Assembly (NCBI GenBank): GCA_900548795.1
Contig: URLT01000022.1
Coordinates: 1 to 21,336 of the forward strand
DNA from: an uncultured Eubacteriales bacterium
Lineage (GTDB): Bacteria > Bacillota > Clostridia > Oscillospirales > Oscillospiraceae
Length of the DNA: 21,336 nt
Direction: 5' to 3'
This document shows positions 16,796 through 21,336 of the stretch, piece by piece; within the stretch, counting starts at the first letter, position 1, and every line of letters begins with the position of its first letter. The notes beneath the pieces were generated by a model. It saw only the letters and a list, made by a program, of their open reading frames with translations. It had not been told where the DNA came from and did not search any database. A program made the translations under genes and the position numbers.

Positions 16796-18822
16796 GGCTC
16801 TATCCCCGCCTTGCCTTTGACGCCATGCGCAAGAACAAGCGGCTGTATCTGCCGTTTCTTCTGACCTGCACGGGCATGGTCGCCATTTTTTACATCATTT
16901 CCTATCTCTCCTATAACCCCACGATCCGCGATATGCGCGGCGGCGAGACGCTGACGAGCATGATGTCGCTCGGCAGCTTCGTGATCGGGATCTTCTCGCT
17001 GATCTTCCTGTTTTACACGCACTCCTTCCTGATGCGCCGCCGCAAGCGCGAGTTCGGCCTGTATCACATCCTCGGCATGGGCAAGGGCAATCTGGCGATG
17101 CTCCTGCTGTGGCAGACGGGGATCCTCGCGGCCTATGCGCTCGTGAGCGGGCTGGCGCTGGGCATTGCGCTGTCGAAGCTGGCGGAGCTGGGGCTGGTGC
17201 GGCTGCTGGGCGGTCAGACGGGCTTCGAGCTGCTCGTCTCGTGGCGGGCGCTGGGCATGACGCTGCTGATCTTCTCGGTGATCTTTCTGCTGCAATATCT
17301 CAGCGCGCTGCTGCAAATACGGCGCAGCTCGTCCGTCTCGCTCCTGCGAAGCGAGCAGTACGGCGAAAAGCCGCCGCGCGCCAACTGGGTGCTGGCGCTG
17401 CTGGGGCTGCTCCTGCTGTGCGCGGCGTATTACCTCGCCGTGTCCATTGAGGAGCCGATCTCGGCGCTGGGCTGGTTCTTTGTCGCCGTGGTCATGGTCA
17501 TTGCGGCGACCTATCTTCTGATGATCGCCGGGTCGGTCGCGCTGTGCCGCCTGCTGCAAAAAAGAAAGCGCTATTATTATAAGCCCAACCATTTTGTCTC
17601 CACAGCCTCCATGGCCTATCGCATGAAGCGCAACGGCGCGGGGCTGGCCTCCATCTGCATCCTTGCGACGATGGTGCTCGTCATCCTCTCGTCCACGACG
17701 AGCCTCTTCTTCGGCGTCGAGGACGCGCTGCACACGCGCTTCCCGAGGGATATGAACGTCGATTTCCGCATGAGCCGGCTCAGCGAGCTGGAGCACGGCA
17801 ACACCGACCGGATCGGCGCGCTGACGCAGCAGATCGTCCGCGACCACGGCGGCACGGCGCAGAACGCCTTTTCCGTGCGCTATCTCTTTGATGTCGCCGT
17901 CCTCGACGGCTCCGGTACGCTCCACCTGCGGCGCGGCGAGGAGACCATGCAGGAGCCGCAGACGTTCGTCGAAGGGCAGAGCTGCGGCCTGTATATCCTG
18001 CCGCTCGAGGATTATAACGCCCAGACGCAAGGAACCGAGCGCCTGAACGCCGGCGAGGCGATGCTCTATACAAGCAATCTTGCGCTGCAGGGCGACACGG
18101 TGCGATTCTCTGACGGAACGAGCTTTTCCGTCGCCAAGCGCATCGACGCGGCGCCCCGGCTCGGCGAGCTGAACGCGTCCGCCTCGCAAGTAGTGATGCT
18201 GGTCGTGCCCGAGCTGAGCGCGGCGCAGCCGCTTGTGCGGTCGGTCGGCAGCGCGATGAGTATGCGCTATTATTACGGCATCGACACCGGCCTGAAGGGG
18301 GAGAAGCAGGACGCGGCCAATGACGAGCTGATCGACACGGTCTGCCGCGGAACGAGTCTGCAATGCAGCTACGATTTCTTCAACGTCGAGAGCCGCGAAA
18401 GCAGCCGCGCGGACTATTACTCGATCTATGGCGGCCTGTTCTATCTCGGCGTTCTGCTGTGCGTCGTGTTCGTCTGCGCGACCGTGCTCATCATCTATTA
18501 CAAGCAGGTCTGTGAGGGCTACGAGGATCAGGCGCGGTTTGACATCATGCAGAAGGTCGGCATGACCCGCCGCGAGATCCGCAGGAGCGTCAATTCGCAG
18601 CTCTTGACGGTGTTCTTCCTGCCGCTGCTGGGCGCGGGGCTGCATCTGGCCTTCGCCTTCCCGATGCTCCGGCGGCTGCTGATGCTCTTCGAGCTTCAGA
18701 ACGTCGCCCTGTTCGCGTGGACGAGCGCCGTCAGCTTCGCGATCTTTGCGGTGTTTTATTCCGTGGTCTATCGCCTGACCTCCGCCGCATACTGCCGTAT
18801 TGTGATTCAGATCCATGATTAA
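16792..18822 (+). CDS. BceB-like FtsX-family ABC permease
   Basis: A 676-residue membrane protein. It has an N-terminal helix (LYLPFLLTCTGMVAIFYIISYL), a FtsX-type four-helix region starting near residue 57, a large extracellular domain (about residues 300-520) before the final helices, and a C-terminal FtsX helix set (YYSIYGGLFYLGVLLCVVFV onward). RRRKREFGLYHILGMGKGN is the typical coupling segment. In BceB-type permeases the large loop contacts the peptide antibiotic or its lipid complex, and the protein also forms the sensory complex with the kinase. The length is normal. It is translationally coupled to the ATPase gene and ends the module; a repeat fragment and a terminator follow. Confidence 0.93.
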   Translation: MRLYPRLAFDAMRKNKRLYLPFLLTCTGMVAIFYIISYLSYNPTIRDMRGGETLTSMMSLGSFVIGIFSLIFLFYTHSFLMRRRKREFGLYHILGMGKGNLAMLLLWQTGILAAYALVSGLALGIALSKLAELGLVRLLGGQTGFELLVSWRALGMTLLIFSVIFLLQYLSALLQIRRSSSVSLLRSEQYGEKPPRANWVLALLGLLLLCAAYYLAVSIEEPISALGWFFVAVVMVIAATYLLMIAGSVALCRLLQKRKRYYYKPNHFVSTASMAYRMKRNGAGLASICILATMVLVILSSTTSLFFGVEDALHTRFPRDMNVDFRMSRLSELEHGNTDRIGALTQQIVRDHGGTAQNAFSVRYLFDVAVLDGSGTLHLRRGEETMQEPQTFVEGQSCGLYILPLEDYNAQTQGTERLNAGEAMLYTSNLALQGDTVRFSDGTSFSVAKRIDAAPRLGELNASASQVVMLVVPELSAAQPLVRSVGSAMSMRYYYGIDTGLKGEKQDAANDELIDTVCRGTSLQCSYDFFNVESRESSRADYYSIYGGLFYLGVLLCVVFVCATVLIIYYKQVCEGYEDQARFDIMQKVGMTRREIRRSVNSQLLTVFFLPLLGAGLHLAFAFPMLRRLLMLFELQNVALFAWTSAVSFAIFAVFYSVVYRLTSAAYCRIVIQIHD

Positions 18823-18830
18823 TACGGATT

Positions 18831-18853
18831 CTTGATTCAAATATTGAATCAAG
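18831..18853. repeat. AT-rich 10-bp inverted repeat after the permease gene
   Basis: CTTGATTCAA (18831-18840) and its exact reverse complement (18844-18853) are separated by ATA. There is no T-run. It abuts and slightly overlaps the repeat fragment at 18851-18886. Confidence 0.6.
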
Positions 18854-18886
18854 GGAACCTCTGATTCAATCGCAGGAGCGGTCAGC
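18851..18886 (+). repeat. Truncated copy of the dispersed repeat (copy 3, one end only)
   Basis: AAGGGAACCTCTGATT onward matches the first 36 or so bases of the repeat (20735 onward, and the reverse complement of copy 1) with about three differences from copy 1. Similarity ends at GTCAGC, so only one terminal repeat remains. Its orientation matches copy 2. Confidence 0.75.
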
Positions 18887-18930
18887 CGAAGGCGATCGGC
18901 TCCTAGCTTCCCCGGCGCGAGAAAATCAAG

Positions 18931-18968
18931 AAAAGCCCGCCGTTTTTCGTTGAAAACGCCGGGCTTTT
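18931..18968. terminator. Bidirectional intrinsic terminator
   Basis: AAAAGCCCGCCGTTTT (18931-18946) pairs with AAAACGCCGGGCTTTT (18953-18968), with one mismatch and a 6-base loop; further T-rich sequence follows (CGGGCTTTTT). It can end both the rightward transporter operon and the leftward pseudouridine synthase gene, whose stop is at 18986. Confidence 0.88.
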
Positions 18969-18985
18969 CGGGCTTTTTGCGATGA

Positions 18986-19636
18986 TTACGGAAGGCGGGC
19001 GAGGGCATCGGAAAACGGCGTCCACGGGGCGGCCTGCGGCGGCAGCCTGCGGAGGGTCATCGCCTCGCCGGTCTGCGGGTGCAGGAAGGAGAGCGACCAT
19101 GACCACAGGCCGATGGGGCAGTCCTCTCCGCAGCCGTATTTCCGGTCGCCGAGCAGCGGCATCCCGCGGCCGGAAAACTGGACGCGGATCTGGTGCGTGC
19201 GCCCGGTCAAAAGCCGGATGCGAAGCAGCGCATATCCCGCGTGCTCGTCCAGCACGACGTAGTGCAGACGCGCCTCCTGAGCCTGCGGGTCGCTTTCGTC
19301 GGCAATGCGCGTGGTGCGGCGCCCGCGGTCGCGGATCAGATGGTCCGTGAGCGTGCCCTCGGGCTGCGCGGGGCAGCCGCGGACGACGGCGAGGTATTCC
19401 TTTTGAAAGACGCCGCTGCGGATCTGCTCGGAGAGCAGCGCCGCCGCGCGGTGGGAGCGGGCAAAGACCATCAGGCCGCTGACCGCCCGGTCGAGCCGGT
19501 GCACCGTGAGCACACAGCCGTGCGGCTCGTGCAGCTCCTGCCGGAGCAGCTCGGGCATCCCGCCCGGCTCGTCCGTGGAGAGCACGCCGCAGGGCTTTTC
19601 CGCCGCGAGAATGCGGCGATCCTGATAGATGATCGT
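18986..19636 (-). CDS. RluA-family RNA pseudouridine synthase, probable near-cognate start codon
   Basis: About 216 residues without an S4 domain, converting uridine to pseudouridine in rRNA or tRNA. The catalytic motif is HRLDRAVSGL (the usual Thr is Val) with the active-site Asp about residue 49. AAEKPCGVL, QKEYLAVVRG and LLTGRTHQIRVQF are also family motifs. The conserved N-terminus begins at IIYQDRRILAAEKPCG. A good ribosome binding site AAGGAGGAG (19651-19643) lies just before it, but no ATG, GTG or TTG is available; the nearby in-frame codons are ACG (19636) and ATC (19633, 19630). The only in-frame ATGs upstream (19688-19682 region) lie inside the -10 element, so they should not be in the mRNA. 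I place the start at ACG 19636 by spacing, with low certainty. The target RNA is unknown. Confidence 0.82.
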   Translation of the reverse strand, partial: TIIYQDRRILAAEKPCGVLSTDEPGGMPELLRQELHEPHGCVLTVHRLDRAVSGLMVFARSHRAAALLSEQIRSGVFQKEYLAVVRGCPAQPEGTLTDHLIRDRGRRTTRIADESDPQAQEARLHYVVLDEHAGYALLRIRLLTGRTHQIRVQFSGRGMPLLGDRKYGCGEDCPIGLWSWSLSFLHPQTGEAMTLRRLPPQAAPWTPFSDALARLP

Positions 19637-19682
19637 TTTGATCTCCTCCTTGCAGCGGGCGCTGCGCTGTGATACGGAAACC

Positions 19683-19711
19683 ATCATAAAGAAAAGTGCG
19701 CTCGCTGTCAA
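19683..19711 (-). promoter_or_regulatory. Strong promoter for the pseudouridine synthase gene
   Basis: On the minus strand a perfect TTGACA (19711-19706), a 17-base spacer and TATGAT (19688-19683) predict a start near 19676. This places the in-frame ATG pair within the -10, upstream of the transcript. Confidence 0.8.
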
Positions 19712-19732
19712 GCGATTTTTTGCGCAAGAACG

Positions 19733-19761
19733 TTGCAACGCTCGCCGATCTGTGGTAAGAT
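19733..19761 (+). promoter_or_regulatory. Promoter for the HPr-kinase-like gene
   Basis: TTGCAA (19733-19738), a 17-base spacer and TAAGAT (19756-19761) preceded by TGG make an extended -10 promoter. The -35 lies within the palindrome CGTTGCAACG (19731-19740), only 21 bases from the -35 of the divergent promoter. Confidence 0.7.
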
Positions 19762-19823
19762 ACCAAAAAACAGGGAGCCCGAGCCGGCCGCGCCGGTGCG
19801 CGCCCCGAAAAGGAGGCGGCCGC

Positions 19824-20684
19824 ATGGAAACCGTCTTTGATCTGAAGATCGCCGAGATCCCGATCCGATTCACGGCGCCCTTTGCCATGGAGGTGCCGCC
19901 GGAGCTGCGCGCCTTTCTGACGCCGCGGCAGGAGCCGGAGGAGCGCTATGAGCTGCTCGCGGTGCGCAAGCCGCCGAACGGAGACGGCCTGACTCCCGCT
20001 GCGGAGCTTTACGGGATCACGGTCTACCGGATGCCCGACGGCTGGCTTCGCCGGTTTCACGGGCTGACCGCGCCGGACGGAGAGCAGACGGCGGGGCACT
20101 ATCGGAGCAGCGGGCGCAGCACGATCTATCTTCCGGCCTCTGAGCTTGCGCGCTACACGCATCGCTGCACCTTTGCCCCCATGCTGGCGGGGGAGGCGCT
20201 GTTCGCGCGGCACGGTGCGATGATCCTGCACAGCTCGCTGGTGCGCACGGCGCGCGGCGCGCTGCTGTTTTCGGGTGCCTCCGGGGCGGGGAAATCCACG
20301 CAGGCCGCGCTCTGGGAGCGCTTCCGCGGCGCAGAGGTGCTCAACGGCGACCGCAGCGTGATCCGCCGAAGAGACGGGCGCTTCTGGGGCTACGGTTCGC
20401 CGTTCTGCGGCTCGTCGGGGATCTATCGCCCCGAGGGAGCGCCGATCCGGGCGGTCTTTTTCCCGCAGAAATCGACGCAAACCGCCTGCTGCCGCGTAGG
20501 TGCGCTTCAGGCGCTCCGGCTGCTCTACCCCGGCCTGACCGTCAATAGCTGGGATCCGGAATTTATGCGCGTCGTGACCGAGCAGCTCTCCGCCTTTGCG
20601 CAGGAAGTGCCGGTCTTCGTGCTGCAATGCCGGCCGGACGAGACGGCGGTGGAGGCGGCCGAGCGCGCGCTGGAAACGATTTGA
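19824..20684 (+). CDS. HPr kinase/phosphorylase-like P-loop protein (orphan)
   Basis: A 286-residue soluble protein resembling the C-terminal kinase domain of HprK. Walker A is GASGAGKST (151-159), preceded by the family-typical ILHSSLV (H136 in the segment before the P-loop) and followed by LNGDRSVI (D176). The N-terminal 120 residues are not recognisable as the HprK regulatory domain. Similar stand-alone proteins occur with PqqD-like and radical SAM peptide-maturation genes, and some related kinases phosphorylate lasso peptides. Here no such partner, precursor peptide or HPr gene is adjacent, so the substrate is unknown. The ATG at 19824 is set by AAGGAGG 7 bases upstream. It has its own promoter, divergent from the pseudouridine synthase. 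Confidence 0.75.
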   Translation: METVFDLKIAEIPIRFTAPFAMEVPPELRAFLTPRQEPEERYELLAVRKPPNGDGLTPAAELYGITVYRMPDGWLRRFHGLTAPDGEQTAGHYRSSGRSTIYLPASELARYTHRCTFAPMLAGEALFARHGAMILHSSLVRTARGALLFSGASGAGKSTQAALWERFRGAEVLNGDRSVIRRRDGRFWGYGSPFCGSSGIYRPEGAPIRAVFFPQKSTQTACCRVGALQALRLLYPGLTVNSWDPEFMRVVTEQLSAFAQEVPVFVLQCRPDETAVEAAERALETI

Positions 20685-20735
20685 CGCCGGACAGACGCCC
20701 GATCGATCGCCATCGGCCGAGCGGCTGAAATTTTA

Positions 20736-20898
20736 AGGAAGCTCTGATTAAATCGCAAGAGCGGTCAGCGAGGGATTTTGTTTCCAAATTGAGGTTTGGA
20801 AATCGCAGGAATACTTTGTGTATTTCAAAATTTTCAAACCGATCAGTTGGGGCAAAAGACCCGCTGAGCGCCGCAGCCGATTGATTCAGAGGTTCCCT
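20736..20898 (+). repeat. Dispersed repeat copy 2 (candidate MITE, 163 bp)
   Basis: It is nearly identical to the reverse complement of copy 1. Imperfect terminal inverted repeats of about 45 bp (20736-20780 and 20853-20898) pair AGGAAGCTCTGATT with the complement of CAGAGGTTCCCT. A nested perfect hairpin TTTCCAAA/TTTGGAAA lies at 20781-20788 and 20795-20802. TTA and AA flank the two ends. The whole element could fold as one long hairpin. It has no transposase. Confidence 0.88.
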
Positions 20899-20915
20899 AA
20901 GTTATGACAGAAAAA

Positions 20916-20921
20916 TGAAAC
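20916..20921 (+). promoter_or_regulatory. Possible ECF-type -35 motif upstream of the sigma factor gene
   Basis: TGAAAC matches the -35 motif shared by many ECF sigma promoters, 71 bases before the ATG. No clear ECF -10 follows. An alternative sigma-A reading uses TAAGAT at 20944-20949. Both are weak. Confidence 0.25.
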
Positions 20922-20991
20922 TGTGATTTTTTAAAATTCTTTGTAAGATTTTGCTCTTTGCTGAGTCTTATAGTTGGAAGGAGGTGGTAGG

Positions 20992-21336
20992 ATGACGGAG
21001 TTCGAGAAAATATACCGTACTTATTTTGACAATGTGTACCGATACATCCGCAAGCTGACCGACAACGAAAACATGGCGGAAGAAATTACGAGCGAGACTT
21101 TTTTCAAGGCTATGCACTCCATCAACGGTTTCCGGGGTGATTGTGATATTCGAGTGTGGCTTTGCCAGATTGCAAAAAACTGTTATTACACGCATCTGAA
21201 AAAGGCAAAACAAACGGTCAGTATTGACGATAAAGTACTGCCCGAATTGCCGACTGAAGAAGATATAGAAGAACAGTATCTGAAGCACGAGGAGGCAACA
21301 CAAATAAGGACGGTTTTGCATCATGTGACGGAGCCG
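20992..21336 (+). CDS. Sigma-70 family (ECF-type) RNA polymerase sigma factor, 3' end cut by window
   Basis: 115 codons are visible. The N-terminal region 2 is clear: FEKIYRTYFDNVYRYIRKLT, then NMAEEITSETFFKAM, and the region 2.4-like segment IRVWLCQIAKNCYYTHLKK (about residues 57-75). A charged linker follows (residues 76-105), and region 4 would begin just past the window edge. ECF sigma factors redirect RNA polymerase to stress or cell-envelope promoters and usually have an anti-sigma gene downstream, which is not visible here. The ATG has AAGGAGGT 6 bases upstream. The gene is about 40-45% GC by eye, far below its neighbours, and lies directly beyond a repeat copy, suggesting acquired DNA. 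Confidence 0.88.
   Translation, partial: MTEFEKIYRTYFDNVYRYIRKLTDNENMAEEITSETFFKAMHSINGFRGDCDIRVWLCQIAKNCYYTHLKKAKQTVSIDDKVLPELPTEEDIEEQYLKHEEATQIRTVLHHVTEP

Larger units (their letters stand above)
20685..20991. other. Intergenic region holding repeat copy 2 and the AT-rich sigma gene leader
   Basis: These 307 bases hold about 50 bases of GC-rich trailer without a clear terminator, the full repeat copy 2 (20736-20898), and 93 bases of AT-rich sequence before the sigma factor gene. I see no gene in it. Confidence 0.8.

Noticed and set aside
16741..19008. 755-codon open frame antisense to the permease gene
   Set aside because: It has Gln/His/Arg-rich shadow composition, crosses a terminator, and no ribosome binding site was noted. 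The FtsX-type permease is clear on the plus strand.
19824..20684. Annotating this gene as true hprK
   Set aside because: The N-terminal domain does not look like HprK and only the P-loop region is shared. The neighbourhood lacks lgt or HPr genes, so a gene symbol would overstate the evidence.
20788..20907. 39-codon open frame (EVWKSQEYFVYFK...) inside repeat copy 2, also open in copy 1
   Set aside because: Copy 2 has no start codon (ATT in place of the ATG in copy 1) and no ribosome binding site. Two nearly identical repeats share open frames trivially.

Overview
The window is GC-rich (around 60% or more in the genes), densely packed, and reads as a chromosomal segment of a high-GC member of the Clostridia, most like an Oscillospiraceae-type gut Firmicute. 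This is inferred from consistently strong AGGAGG ribosome binding sites, a LysM/M14 cell-wall peptidase, a Bce-type peptide-antibiotic resistance module, a BmrC/BmrD-like heterodimeric exporter and a SecA with a C-terminal zinc motif. The genus cannot be fixed from the sequence alone. No rRNA, tRNA or CRISPR array was found.

Layout. 1-2557: a leftward pair (aromatic acid exporter family protein, then a LysM/M14 peptidase cut by the window edge) and a divergent GNAT acetyltransferase. 2557-2661: a bidirectional terminator and a perfect 27-bp palindrome that may be a miniature mobile element. 2679-6163: a leftward two-gene operon for a heterodimeric ABC exporter. 6198-6361: a 164-bp repeat (candidate MITE) inside the exporter leader. 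6488-7663: a cation diffusion facilitator. 7784-13805: a rightward, largely overlapping run of secA, a YfiH/LACC1-type purine-nucleoside enzyme, a family-5 solute-binding lipoprotein and an ABC ATPase, with no permease. 13783-14172: a convergent Nudix hydrolase. 14256-18822: a complete BceRS-BceAB-like module (response regulator, intramembrane-sensing kinase, ATPase, FtsX-type permease) with a candidate operator in front of the transporter genes. 18831-18968: a repeat fragment and a bidirectional terminator. 18986-20684: a divergent pair, an RluA-family pseudouridine synthase that seems to lack a normal start codon and an orphan HPr-kinase-like P-loop protein. 20736-20898: a second full repeat copy, inverted relative to the first. 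20992-end: an AT-rich sigma factor gene cut by the window edge.

Functional themes are envelope and export functions (SecA, exporters, lipoprotein, cell-wall peptidase) and defence against peptide antibiotics. The parts most worth a second look are the dispersed structured repeat, the pseudouridine synthase start, the permease-less ABC pair with an altered Q-loop, the operator region at 15927-16000, and the compositional break at the right edge. I did not see a clearly new multi-gene system. The window is mostly recognisable families, with several unusual regulatory and repeat features.
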